Assembly: GCA_039566865.1 (NCBI GenBank)
Contig: CM076943.1
Location: 47,204,124-47,268,123 of the forward strand
DNA from: Aurelia coerulea
Lineage: Eukaryota > Cnidaria > Scyphozoa > Semaeostomeae > Ulmaridae
Length of the DNA: 64,000 nucleotides
Direction of reading: 5' to 3'
Shown here: one piece after another, positions 53,440-63,469 of the stretch
How positions within the stretch are numbered: position 1 is the first letter of the stretch
How the letters are laid out: each line of letters starts with the position of its first letter
The notes under the pieces: generated by a model
Databases searched by the model: none
The model's input: the letters and a program-made list of their open reading frames with translations, nothing else
What the model was told of the DNA's origin: nothing
Program-made: the position numbers and the translations under genes

Positions 53440-53609
53440 CAGGGACGTAGGAAGCATCTCAAACTTGGAGGGGCACGACACTTCGAGGGCACTTTTTCCA
53501 TTAAGCTAAAGGGGCATTTCTTGAAAACAAAAAGGGCACTTCTTTGTTTATTTCAAAATCTTGGGGGGGGGCACGTGCCCCCAGTGCCCCCTCGGTTCCT
53601 ACGTCTCTG
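53440..53609. mobile_element. hAT-like MITE, perfect 8 bp TSD
   Basis: Ends CAGGGACGTAGGAA and TTCCTACGTCTCTG; AATGGTAC at 53432-53439 and 53610-53617. The core contains 'gggggggggcacgtgccccc'. CAG-starting short TIRs with an 8 bp duplication are the hAT hallmark. No transposase. Confidence 0.88.
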
Positions 53610-53974
53610 AATGGTACAATATTTGTGTATTTATATTAGTTAGTTTTTAATTTCTTATGAATACTGTAGAAAAAAGATACCGTAGAAAAAACGGAGAAAA
53701 AGATGACGCATACACCGCAATTCATTTGACCAGTTGCTAAAACGTATTCTCCTAATGTTACTGAAATTTTACCGATTGTTGGCAATTGAGCCAACAATCC
53801 TTTTCATAAATTGAAAGACGCATCACCTTCCCTCAGTCAATGTTGATGGGTGTGATCTTTGTGTGACTGGATGTACATTTGCACTAAAGACATTGCTTAG
53901 AATCACAACATTTACTGAGTTTGGAGGGAACATAACAGGGGCAAGACAAAATAGTGTTTCTGTAGTGGAGACAA

Positions 53975-54532
53975 GGCACAAGGGAGTACTTATTTGGTTG
54001 GATTCACTGATGTGAATTTAGCTAATCAATGGCTAATCACTTTCAAAATGTTCCTCAATAATTAACTTGAACATAGGTGCCTTGTTTGTTGGTATTGGTG
54101 ATGTCAAAGCAGCAATATTAACCTTGAAAGCCCATATTTGTGTCCACTTCCAAAACAGAAGAGCTCTTGGCATTTTGGCCTAAACAAATTCTTGAAGCCT
54201 TTGATCAAATTTGAACAATAGTGCATCATGTTTCGGTTTGCTTTAAAAGTCACGCATTGTGCAATTTTTCTTATTTTCTCTAATTTCAATTTTTACCCTA
54301 TGTTTCCAGCAGTTGCTTTGGCCAAAAGGCTACAATCTCTGCTTGAAGGTGGACACAAATTTAAGCTTTCACGATTAGCATTTCTACTCTCAAAGCAACA
54401 GTACCAGCAAGCGAAATCTCTATTTTCAAATTAGCTATCGAGGAACATTTTGTGAGTGATTAGCTCTTTATTAAAGCTAAATTAAATGGCTGGAGGCAAC
54501 CAAATCTATATAATTTTTTGGGACACCCGGTA
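53975..54532. mobile_element. Mariner-like MITE family C copy
   Basis: 'aatcaatggctaatcactttc' (54023) and complements at 54450-54480; right end GGGACACCCGG then TA (54531-54532). Left TIR eroded. Confidence 0.78.
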
Positions 54533-55355
54533 TTTTGTGAAGGATCGTAGATTCTCGGGTCTTCTATACAGTAAGACACTAAATCTGCGTTAAATCGTTT
54601 GTATTTATTCCTACTTAAAGCAGAATTTCAGATACCGTTCCAAGAAGGAATATTCTCTGCAAATTGATTTCTTGGCAAAGCAGCAAGTAATTATCCACAC
54701 CATCATTTAATAAGCACATAGGATGGCAAAAATGTTTCCGAAATAATTGTAAAAAATTCCAAGTTGTTTTTTTCGTGTAGATGGTAACCAAAACTTTAAT
54801 TTAGAAAACAGGAAATTAGCTTGAAGGCTAATAAACAAATAATTGACATATCTTAAATGGTAAACATCAATCAATGACTATGCACAGGACTCCTTTATTT
54901 TTTTCTTTGGCTCTGAGATGGACTTACTGACTAACGATGACAAAAATCTTATATGAAATCCCATATCCATATTCACTTATTTTTCAAATTGGAAGTTTCT
55001 TGAGGCATTGACAGTATTTTGTGGAGCGAGGATTCTGGACGGGGAGCAGCTGTTGTCTCCTTGCCTAGAGCTTCTGTTGTTCGGCATCATACACCCATGC
55101 TAGCCCGACATCCAATGTGAAACCGGATTCTAGCGTTTATCAGTATTCAATCGTTGATTTGTTGTTTTTTGTAATGGCTTATTAGTTTTTATTTAGCTGT
55201 CTTTTGTTTGTTTTTTGTTTTGTGTTATTGTTTGTAATAGTTTAGTATATAGAAATGTAACTTTGAATGTCTTTAATTTTTTTAAATGGCCTTGGAGTTG
55301 CCATGTGTATTTTGCTCCTCTTGTATCGTAATAAAAAATGAAACGTAATCGTAGT
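54533..55355. other. Unassigned stretch with possible 3' end
   Basis: AATAAA at 55330-55335 follows a T-rich stretch and 'ggccttggagttgcc', which resembles a LINE or gene 3' end, but no coding remnant precedes it. Otherwise nothing recognised. Confidence 0.35.
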
Positions 55356-55358
55356 ATT

Positions 55359-55734
55359 CACGTATTTTTTTATAAGAAACTAAGAATTTGGACCAGTACT
55401 GAAAGTTTCTTAAAATTATCAGATTTTGAGTAGTCAGAGTTTCTTACGAGTTTCTTAGAGGTTCCATAACAATCTTCATGTTCGCTACCTGTGCCATCGT
55501 GAACACTTCAAAACAATATTTTTTTTAGCCTTTCCAATGTTTAGACATTACTGAAGTACCTTAACGAGTAATATGATACTGGAAACAAGTGAGAGTAAAG
55601 TAAAAAAGGTCAAGGATTTCCTTTATCAAAGTAAATAGTTTTTTAACTTATATTCTTCCAGTACTGGAGTTTCTTAATTTTTGGCGATCTGAGAGTTGAG
55701 TTTCTTATAGGCAGTTTCTTATAAAAAATACGTG
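55359..55734. mobile_element. TATAAGAAAC MITE (family E), copy 2
   Basis: Ends CACGTATTTTTTTATAAG and CTTATAAAAAATACGTG. The right flank is TA (55735-55736); the left flank reads TT, one change from TA. Opposite orientation to the next copy, 230 bp away. Confidence 0.88.
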
Positions 55735-55963
55735 TAGTAGTTTAAGTAGTGTAATTGGTAATGTGTCATGTAAATTTTGGATGTAAGAATTAAAAAATCT
55801 TAAATGAATTGATGGGAAAAATATCAGAAGATGATAAAAAGAACGAACAAACATTGATATGAAAAGATGCCTCCTTCTCTTGTAATTTTTCCTTACCAGG
55901 AAGTTAACTTTTTGCACAATTACTTTGCCACATGTTTTCGTAAACTAAGAATTAAGTCTCATG

Positions 55964-56329
55964 CACGTACTTTTTATAAGAAACTGCCCATAAGAAACTC
56001 AACTCTCATATCGCCAAAAAATTAAGAAACTCCAGCACTGGGAAAATATAAGTTAAGAAACTATTTATTTTGATAAAGGAAATCCTTGACATATTTCTAC
56101 TTTATTTTCATTTGTTTCCTGAATCATATTACTCGCAAGGTACTTGAGGCATGTCTAAACATTGGAAAGGATTGTTTTGAAATGATCACAAGGGCACAGG
56201 TGGTGAACATGAAGATTGTGATGGAACCTCTAAGAAACTCGTAAGAAACTCTGAGTACTCAAAATCTGATAATTTTAAGAAACTTTCAGTACTGGCCCAA
56301 ATTCTTAGTTTCTTATAAAAAAATACGTG
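55964..56329. mobile_element. TATAAGAAAC MITE (family E), copy 3
   Basis: Ends CACGTACTTTTTATAAG and CTTATAAAAAAATACGTG, right TA at 56330-56331, left TG. Interior near-identical to 57418-57799. Confidence 0.88.
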
Positions 56330-56620
56330 TAGTTTGATTGCCTATCAGAATACCACGGGCAATAATGCACCTTTGAGGTGGCCTATGTTATGATTAGAAT
56401 TTTATTATTACCCATTGTGTTGTTTCGCTTCCATGGGATGCGAGTAAAGCTTGATAGTGTTGCTTTTTCTTCGTTCTTCTCCAGCTTATTTGATTAATTT
56501 AACGGTAAGAGAAGAACCAAGCAAACACAATGTATTCAAGCTTTTGTTTGTTTGTCCACTTATTTTACATCGATTATATACATCTAGCTTACTATATACA
56601 AATTCATATGTACATGCAAA

Positions 56621-56821
56621 CTAATCCAAATCGATGAAAAATCGATGCTTTTCTCTTCTCTCTCTATCCTGTGGCATGGCAGAGAAACAACATAGTGGGT
56701 AAAACAGTGCATCATTGCCCGTGAAATTACATGCAGTCTTCGTCACGTTGATGGCGTGCATTTCGTTCAAAGAGGAAACAGGGAAAAAATGCTTTAGTTT
56801 CTGCCAAGAACACAGAATCAT
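56621..56821 (-). CDS. Possible small minus-strand gene (66 codons), divergent from 57145
   Basis: ATG at 56821-56819 opens MILCSWQKLKHFFPV, LNEMHAINVTKTACNF, CCFSAMPQDRERREKH and stops at 56621. On the minus strand TATAAAT (56866-56860) lies about 40 bp upstream, so a start near 56832 is possible. A TTCTTGGCAG|AA acceptor inside would instead make this a terminal exon read in another frame (TKAFFPCFLFERN). Two readings compete; family unknown. Confidence 0.22.
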   Translation of the reverse strand: MILCSWQKLKHFFPVSSLNEMHAINVTKTACNFTGNDALFYPLCCFSAMPQDRERREKHRFFIDLD

Positions 56822-56954
56822 GCACGTAAATTAGACGTCGTTCTGTCAGATTAACTTCGATTTATACATCCTAAGCGCTCACACAATTACGAAAACCGTT
56901 ACCAAACATTTAGACAAACGCACGCCCCGTTCTGGATTTTACATCATTCCAACT

Positions 56955-57144
56955 GACGTAATAACGTCCGTCGAACAAGGGCTGTGGGCGAGCGGAGGCC
57001 GCTGATCTGTAAACCAATCCGAATCATGACAACACATGGGCTTTATAAAGCCTTCTCGATCTCTCTGAACCACTCAGTTGCAACGCTGACTGCTAAGAAT
57101 CCGAACGCTCCTGAAACTTTGATAAAATCTTAACCATAGTAAAG
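56955..57144 (+). promoter_or_regulatory. TATA promoter and 5' UTR of signal-peptide gene
   Basis: TGACGTAA (56955-56962, CRE-like), CCAAT (57014-57018), TATAAA (57044-57049) and an initiator TCAGTT (57074-57079) with A at 57076, 32 bp after the TATA start. This spacing is the classic one. GC content rises here relative to both sides. The leader to the ATG is about 69 bp. Such a promoter suggests a strongly or tissue-specifically expressed gene. Confidence 0.75.
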
Positions 57145-57268
57145 ATGCATATGAACATGAAGATAATTTTATTGCTAACTGCAATCATTTGCATCAAATT
57201 TTGCAGATCTGCAATTCTGCGAGAAGAAACAGCTACAAGCATAGAGAGTAATCTGAAGATTCAACGAG
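57145..57268 (+). CDS. First exon of a secreted protein (signal peptide)
   Basis: ATG at 57145 (three in-frame Met in the first five codons). Residues 1-22 form a signal peptide: MHMNMK, a core IILLLTAIICIKFC, then RS-A as a plausible cleavage site. The propeptide-like start AILREETATSIESNLKIQR follows. The exon ends CGAG|GTTTGT at 57268, phase 1. Without splicing the frame stops after 45 codons. Promoter elements sit at the right distance upstream. The best phase-matched next exon in the window is 63174-63469. I recognise no family; a small secreted peptide or hormone-like precursor are both possible. Confidence 0.62.
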
Positions 57269-57417
57269 GTTTGTCGACTTTGCTTTTATAATACTCTTTT
57301 TTTATCCTTGTTATTTTGTTGCTAAGACGTATAGCTTCTGCGTGTTGTAAACTTGCTTCTGGTTCATGCCTGTCAGTCAAAGATTTCAAGATGTTCTCAA
57401 TAATTTATCACAGAATA

Positions 57418-57799
57418 CACGTATTTTTTCTTATAAGAAACTGCTTATAATAAGAAACTCAACTCTCAGATCGCCAAAAAATTAAGAAACTCCAGTACTG
57501 GGAAAATATAAGCTAAGAAACTATCTATTTTGATAAAGGAAATCCTCGACATGTTTTTAATTTACTTTCACTAGTTTCCTGTATCATATTACTCATAAGG
57601 TACTTGAGTAATGTCTAAACATTGGAAAGGCTTAAAAAACCTTGTTTTGAAATGTTCACGAGGGCACAGGTAGTGAACATGAAGATTGTTATGGAACCTC
57701 TAAGAAACTCGTAAGAAACTCTGAGTACTCAAAATCTGATAATTTTAAGAAACTTCCAGTACTGGCCCAAATTCTTAGTTTCTTATAAAAAAATACGTG
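57418..57799. mobile_element. TATAAGAAAC MITE (family E), copy 4, TA site
   Basis: Ends CACGTATTTTTTCTTATAAG and CTTATAAAAAAATACGTG with TA at 57416-57417 and 57800-57801; 382 bp. It lies 150 bp into the proposed first intron of the signal-peptide gene. Confidence 0.92.
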
Positions 57800-57801
57800 T
57801 A

Positions 57802-59470
57802 CGACAAATTTGTGCTCTTTGTTGTATGTGTTTATTTTGTAGTACTACAAAGCTTGGTTCTTTTGCTCAGTTTTTGGAGCTCGATAAAATCCTAATAACA
57901 TAACTGCAAACATTTACCATTTTTCAAACACTGCTACACTCCAGGTTTCAACCATCTAGCAAGTAATTTCGTGCCGCCCACAATTCGAACTATCACATTT
58001 TGCAAATCACACTGCTCAGATAAGCTAAACTGCTTTTCTGCATAGTATCGATTTGATTGCTCATATTTGAAAGGTCAGTAATCTCACTTATCGTGAAAGA
58101 TCAGCTAAATTTACAGTTAATGATTCACAGAAGGGTCATTCAGAATATTGGACAAGAAAGTGTTTCCAGCCATGAATATTTTTCCACTTAAATAGACTAG
58201 CTTATGCCTGAAGTCAACGCTGTTAGGGTCAGCTGCAAAGTTTTCCGTTGCATGCAAATCACATTTTCTTGTAGCATTTTATATAATTTGCTCTTTATCA
58301 TGCTTACAGCCTGTCTTCTTTACCGAAAATAGCTCTCTGTTTTCTTCACCGAAAAGAACTCCTCTCGTAATAAATCATGAACATTTTTCGACATTCCAAA
58401 TTGCTTGGAATTTCCCACTACCCTGCCGAAACTGTGTTTATTTTTATGGTGCGAAACATGTTATCTGCTCTGTGGGTATCAACAGTTTTGACATTGCAAA
58501 CGTTGTCAATTTTCTTCTAATGTTGAGAAACTTTCCGGTACCAACCACTGTCTAATAGCGCAGTGCATTTTAGCTCAATTTATTTGATCGGTCGTTTTTG
58601 TATTAAATACTGATAAAACGTTAATACCCTCTTCTCTGAAAGTTTAATGCACAAATATAGAAATTCGTGGACAAACGTTATTTTATTCAAAAATTTTTCA
58701 TAGATAGTTCAAAATACGTTGATAGAAATACATAGAGCTTCTGTTTAGTGTGATTAAAAACTGTGCTACGAAAGGATAGTTTCGACAGAAAATTGATCAA
58801 ATCTCAGAAATATTTCTGCTTTGACAGGGAATTGATCAACTTTAAGAAATATTTCTATTTTGACAGTGGAATTGATCAAGTTTATTACTCAAGTACATAC
58901 TAAAGGTCAATATTTGACTGGCTTGAAAGAATGTTGTTCTGACATTTTACCACGACTCTCTTCAATTGAATAAATGGTTGATCATATCCCCTTCAATCAA
59001 TCAAAGCTACACTGTATAGGTTAAGCTAAGGTCGTTTGACTTTTGTTTTTGGCCGTTTCAAGGTCGATTTTACTCAGCATAAATGAGTCAAGGTTTATAC
59101 AAGCGGTAACACAGATCAGCGGAAAATTAGACGCCTTAATTATTCAGTTATAAGGCGAGGTTACTCGCACGCGCCTCCGTCCAGATTGCCCCCTCACAGG
59201 CTCTCTTTGGCCTATCTTTCTTCGCTTCCCACTACCTTGACGAAGATTGCTTTGCGGAGGTCATGAGCAACGGTTCTTTTAATTATAAAGTAGTCTTCTA
59301 AGCTAATTCGGCTCATCGCGGATCAATGCATAACTAGACTCCAGATTCCAGATTCCATCCCATCTCGCACACACAGGTGCTGCATCGTTTCTTTTTTCCC
59401 CTCCCACTACCATATTACTAGGGAGGTCACTTCCCTCTTTCCCCTTTCCCCTGCCCTATTCATCTCTACT
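57802..59470. other. Unassigned, probably intron
   Basis: No repeat family or exon recognised. 'gacagggaattgatcaa' style words recur at 58826 and 58862. Part of the proposed long intron of the gene starting at 57145. Confidence 0.4.
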
Positions 59471-59471
59471 G

Positions 59472-60321
59472 TCATAGACAATTCTCCAGGGTGTTTAGAA
59501 GCAAACGTAGCGTTTGGAAGTAAGCCGTAGTTGCTGTCTCTCCCTGCAAAATCTGCACTGTTTCTTGCTCTAGCCCTAGATACTCCTCCTGGAACTTCGA
59601 TCCTATGGGAAACTTTTCTTGAGATTTAATCAAATTGTCACGTGAGAAAATTGTCAACATGTTGCTATTTTGAGCAATTGGAGCTAATAGATGTCATCCT
59701 AATAACGGAGAATTCCACTCTCATAACTGACAATTAACTGTTTCAAAACAGAGCGACGAATTTAATAAAATTCGGCACTTTGCTACCGGTAACTCGCAAA
59801 GCTGGCCTTTTATCGAAAGAGCGAAAACCTTGCAAAGTTTCCTGACCTTATGCACGTTAGACCTTCCTGTTTCAGGAGTTTCCAAAAACCCGATGATTTT
59901 CCAGTGACTGGGGGTCTGCACTTTCTTTGTTTACAACTGCGAAAAACTCAGCATCCTAACGGCGAGCTACGCATCCGGGTCTGTAGGAGCTGTCGAAAGA
60001 AATCTTGAAACGCAGACACCATGCGCAATTTGGAATGTTGCTCTTTTCATTGACCGTTATGAGCCCCTCGGCCCCCGCAGCAATCATTTCAAAGGCTGAA
60101 AATAGTGCTTGGCGTTGCCTCTGCGGGCGAATGCAAACATCACTTCGGTGGCCATTGGATACTAGGATGCCTGGAGATCGTAAATAGATTTGACAGAAAT
60201 CCACAGAAAAAGATTGGAAATTTCTTTGTGCTTGCAATTTGTAAGCAAACGGAATTTTGAATAGTATGTGGCAATTATGAACAGAAGAAATAGCCTGGAA
60301 ATTTCTTTTTGCTGACATCAT
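59472..60321 (-). other. Protein-like minus-strand segment, unclassified repeat or gene
   Basis: Three minus-strand frames follow one another: 59956-60321 (with GHRSDVCIRPQRQRQALFS, AAGAEGLITVNEKS, SSYRPGCVARR), 59721-59921 and 59472-59660 (with KFQEEYLGLEQETVQIL). GC content near 60040-60180 is well above that around it, and an acceptor-like TCTCCAG|GC lies at 60171-60173 on the minus strand. It could be an antisense gene in the intron or an interspersed element with coding-like sequence. I cannot name it. Confidence 0.3.
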
Positions 60322-60559
60322 ACGAATTCGTCTTTACTGTGAAGCCTTAATGTCTCAAAATTCCCATGGCAAGATTTCTCCGTACATTGGCCAATCGAAT
60401 GACTTTGAGTACATCCATCGCACTGTTTGTTCTCTCTATATTTCTACCTTGCATCCCAAGGTAGTTTTAGGACGCCATGGACGTTAGAGAATCCAAGCTT
60501 ATCGAAGCATTGTCTCGTTCCTTCCTCTCGATGTGACCACACCTCGTGATTCCTTTAGC

Positions 60560-60700
60560 CTGGAATTACAGAGAGTTGGCGACTCTCCTCACACTTTGTT
60601 ACAGGTTCAGCGGGGTGGGGACTCGAATCAACAACCTTCGGATTGGTAGTCGAGCGTGCTACCACTGAGCCATTCCCAAAATTAGCTGAGCCATCCCAAC
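60560..60700 (-). mobile_element. tRNA-derived SINE fragment
   Basis: On the minus strand TGGCTCAGTGGTAGCACGC (A box) and GATTCGAGTCCCC (B box) are spaced as in a tRNA (about 60610-60672). The acceptor stem cannot be paired: the bases before the A box do not match those after the B box, and a second partial 'gggatggctcag' precedes it (near 60688). So it is a SINE head rather than a tRNA gene. Confidence 0.65.
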
Positions 60701-60892
60701 GCACTTGTTGGGGAGACGAGATACGGTTTGTCTGAGGAAACTCATGTGTCCCCCCGTGCAGTAGGTTAATGCTCATGCGCCCGGCAGAGTTCTAGCCCGA
60801 AACGCTACTGCGCATGAGCTTTAACCCACTGCGCGGGGGGACACATACCTTCCCTCGGACAAACCGTATCTCATCTACCCAACAAGCACTCT
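60700..60892. mobile_element. GC-rich foldback element
   Basis: 'cttgttggggagacgagatacggtttgtc' (60703) is inverted as 'gacaaaccgtatctcatctacccaacaag' at 60858-60886; inward, 'catgtgtccccccg' pairs with 'cggggggacacat' and 'gctcatgcgc' with 'gcgcatgagc'. About 190 bp. It abuts the SINE piece. No sure target duplication. Confidence 0.75.
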
Positions 60893-61078
60893 CAAAAAAA
60901 GAAGCATCTAGAATGTTCAGCTATTAGCTGATATTCAAGGCTAATATCTATCTATGTAAATAATTTAGGATTTTTATAAAAACATGTAAATAGGACTATT
61001 CAGTTTTCACTTTTGTTAAATGGTTGGCCTTAATTAGTTTTCTTAACTATCTTTATCATGCCAACCTTAAATAAATAA

Positions 61079-61080
<2 letters not shown>

Positions 61081-61141
<61 letters not shown>

Positions 61142-61155
61142 GTTATTATTATTAA
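61081..61155. repeat. (TTA)n microsatellite
   Basis: About 24 near-perfect TTA/ATT triplets with one G interruption, following 'aataaataaa'. Confidence 0.97.
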
Positions 61156-61403
61156 ATTAAACTAAAAGCACCATCAAAAAACAACAGAAAATAAAATATA
61201 TGAAAAAACACACTGTTATTTTAAAAAACGTTTCGATTAAAATCTTCATCTTGGGTGTGTAAAAAGTGATGTTTGGAAAGGATTGAGAAAATTCTCCCAA
61301 AGTAAAGAAAATATAAAGAATGCGATGAAATGGTGTTCGATATCGTGTTTAATTGGAGGAAACTATATCTGGAGGAACAGAGTGAAAAAGTCACTGGGAG
61401 TTA

Positions 61404-61404
61404 C

Positions 61405-61485
<81 letters not shown>
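61404..61485. repeat. (TTA)n microsatellite, second tract
   Basis: About 27 uninterrupted triplets, 250 bp after the first tract. The poly-Ile and poly-Tyr frames through it are artefacts. Confidence 0.97.
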
Positions 61486-61486
<1 letters not shown>

Positions 61487-61880
61487 AGGCTACCTTTATC
61501 TTGTATCTTAAAAGTGTTGAAATATGTACCTGATACTCTACGTTTTCACTGTAAAGCGCTTCGTCTCAGCCCCCTTAACATGGGCATGTGCGATAGTAAA
61601 ATGGCTTGCCGATGAATAGAGTTGGGATACTTTTAGATTGTGTTGCTCTTCACGAATACAAGCTTTTAACCGTCCACAAATCCTTTCAACGATTCAAGTG
61701 AATTAACCGGACCGCTTTTGGTCGTGTCTCAGGGCTCCTGTACTTCTGGAAAGTTCCAAGTTTACAAGCATCAATAAGCCACTGTCACATGTTGTTAATA
61801 GCCTACTACGCAAGTGTCTTACCACCTGTTAATTTGATTTTCCATGGTTACTGTAGGCGCCAATTTAAGAGCCTATTTTC

Positions 61881-62500
61881 AATGAATTATACGGTGTGCT
61901 TCTGAACATTTTGTGGGGTTTTGCTATTCAAATTAAAACTGACATGGTTATGAAGGTGTATCAGGGCGATGTAGAGACGTATCAGGGTGACGTGCCAGGG
62001 CGACGTCAGTGGCGGACACTTTGGCAAATATTGGGGTAGGGGCGAAGCTTTTGTTTTAGTTAAAAGGTATTGTTTGTTCCTATTGTTTTCGAACAAGAGA
62101 CCTTTGTTCTAGCCAAGATTGGGGGGGCGATCACACCCCCTCGCCCCCCAAGTGTCCGCCACTGCGACGTATCAGGCCGATGAATTATCGTGAGTTCCTG
62201 AACATTTTTAGTCGGGTTTTTGCGGTTCAAAATAAAACTATCACAGTTATGAAGACGTATCAGGGCGTTGTAAAGACGTATCCGGGCGATGTATCAGAAA
62301 AAGAGTTCTTTCAGTCTAAAAGGTACTGGTTCATTGGCATAGATTTCTTTCCAACTTTTACTTTGAAACTTCTATCTCAGATTAGCAAGCAGGGCTTCGT
62401 AAACTCGAACAATACTTGAAAACCTAAGTGAGAGAATGTTCTCTCTCAGTCTACAAAACTCTGGTTTATTGGCATAGATTTCTTTCTAATGTTTTCTGTG
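61881..62500. repeat. Diverged direct duplication with short GTATCAGGGCGA units
   Basis: 61881-62000 ('ttctgaacattttgtggggtttt', 'gttatgaaggtgtatcaggg') recurs at 62181-62290 ('tcctgaacatttttagtcgggttttt', 'gttatgaagacgtatcaggg'). 'tggttcattggcatagatttctttc' at 62327 recurs at 62463. Short 'cgtatcagggcgatgt' units are scattered between. The hAT-like element 62007-62164 sits in the first copy. Confidence 0.65.
62007..62164. mobile_element. hAT-like MITE with CAGTGGCGGACAC ends
   Basis: Perfect 13 bp terminal repeats CAGTGGCGGACAC and GTGTCCGCCACTG. CGACGT borders both sides (62001-62006 and 62165-62170), six of the expected eight bases. CAG(T/G)GGCGGA ends are typical of hAT MITEs. Confidence 0.82.
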
Positions 62501-62503
62501 CAG

Positions 62504-62680
62504 TTACAACTGTCGCAGTTCTGCGCAGCACCATTAGCAGCTGTGCGATTTTCCCAGAACGCTAAGCCACTCCCTCCTTCTCAGATATCAGCAGCGAGTA
62601 AACAGTCAAAAAACAGCCCTCCAACAGGTTTCACACAGGCCACCCGCCTCATTTCAAGGCAGAATGGTTGGCAAGTTTAA
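62504..62680 (+). CDS. Possible exon in the signal-peptide gene region (alternative)
   Basis: After TTTCTTTCTAATGTTTTCTGTGCAG (AG 62502-62503) one frame reads LQLSQFCAAPLAAVRFSQN, KPLPPSQISAASKQSK, SPPTGFTQATRLISRQN to TAA at 62680. That frame needs phase 0, but the first exon leaves phase 1. In phase 1 it would give a 20-residue tail (VTTVAVLRSTISS...) and stop. So it is an alternative last exon, part of another gene, or an accident. The preceding ~40 bp is a duplicated repeat, which lowers confidence. Confidence 0.22.
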   Translation, partial: LQLSQFCAAPLAAVRFSQNAKPLPPSQISAASKQSKNSPPTGFTQATRLISRQNGWQV

Positions 62681-63151
62681 CGACAAAGATCAAATAAATG
62701 GATTACACTGTCGCACTCAATTTTATTTACTGGTTTCCGTAACATTAATTAAGAGAGTCTTATTTGATGCGTTAAGAAAGTATCTCTTTGATTTAATGAT
62801 CTGTTCAAGCATTTGCTCATCTCCGCTGAAGTTCGTGACGCATAGGTAAAGCCAAATTTATTAGGCCATTTTTGCCGCTGGTAACTCAATCCAATCTAGC
62901 CGCAGCTTGAATATATTATAAAGAACAGTGTTCCTGACAAATGAGAGCCGATGGCTCTACAGTAATTTTCTTCGAGGAAGCCGATTTCTTTTCTTTGTCT
63001 TCTTTCATGCATCTTGCTCCTTGACATCTTTTCACTCGTTTGACTGGTTTAAAGAAAACAATAGATAGCCTCTTTATCATTTCATATCACAAGGCAACCA
63101 ATAATTACGTAAGTTATTTTTATTGTTGTTGTTGTTGCTCATATTGTTTAG
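62681..63151. other. Probable intron end
   Basis: No repeats recognised apart from a (TTG)n tract at 63121-63137, which helps form the pyrimidine-rich run before the acceptors near 63151 and 63173. Confidence 0.35.
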
Positions 63152-63173
63152 TCGAAATGTCCAGTTCCTTCAG

Positions 63174-63469
63174 GTGATCTGTACGTGATCAAATCTTGTA
63201 TGTTATGGAAAGGGAAGATAGAAGATTTCACAGTGAAGTCGAAGTGGATGAAACTTAGCTTAGGCCAAATCGCGCAGAACCTGAGCAGGAGAACTAAATT
63301 GTTCAAAGGCTGTATTTCACTATGTTATTCAAAACGAAGCGGCTTTATCCAAGCTGTCCATGAAACACTTCCAGTACTTGATCTAGCGAGCGTCAACGGA
63401 TATATGATCATCAGGAAAAATTCATCGACAAAACCTTTACTTTCTGCAGTTATAATAACTGTTTTGTAA
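63174..63469 (+). CDS. Candidate terminal exon of the secreted protein
   Basis: Acceptor CCAGTTCCTTCAG (AG 63172-63173). Two bases complete the Gly codon left by the exon ending at 57268; the frame then reads DLYVIKSCMLWKGKIEDFT, WMKLSLGQIAQNL, RRTKLFKGCISLCYSKRSGF, VLDLASVNGYMIIRKNSS, to TAA at 63467-63469. Joined, the coding length is 420 bases, 139 residues, with a 22-residue signal peptide. Three Cys (SC, GC-x3-C) lie in the mature part. A stronger acceptor at 63151 would need phase 0 and add KCPVPS; it does not fit the known exon. Other exons may lie between. No family recognised. Confidence 0.4.

Noticed and set aside
60555..60776. A tRNA gene on the minus strand
   Set aside because: A and B boxes are present but the acceptor stem does not pair, so it is a tRNA-derived SINE piece.
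61283..61615. Frames with poly-Ile and poly-Tyr
   Set aside because: Readings of the (TTA)n microsatellite.
62504..62680. Second exon of the signal-peptide gene
   Set aside because: The protein-like frame needs phase 0 but exon 1 leaves phase 1, and the acceptor lies in a local duplication. Kept only as a low-confidence alternative.
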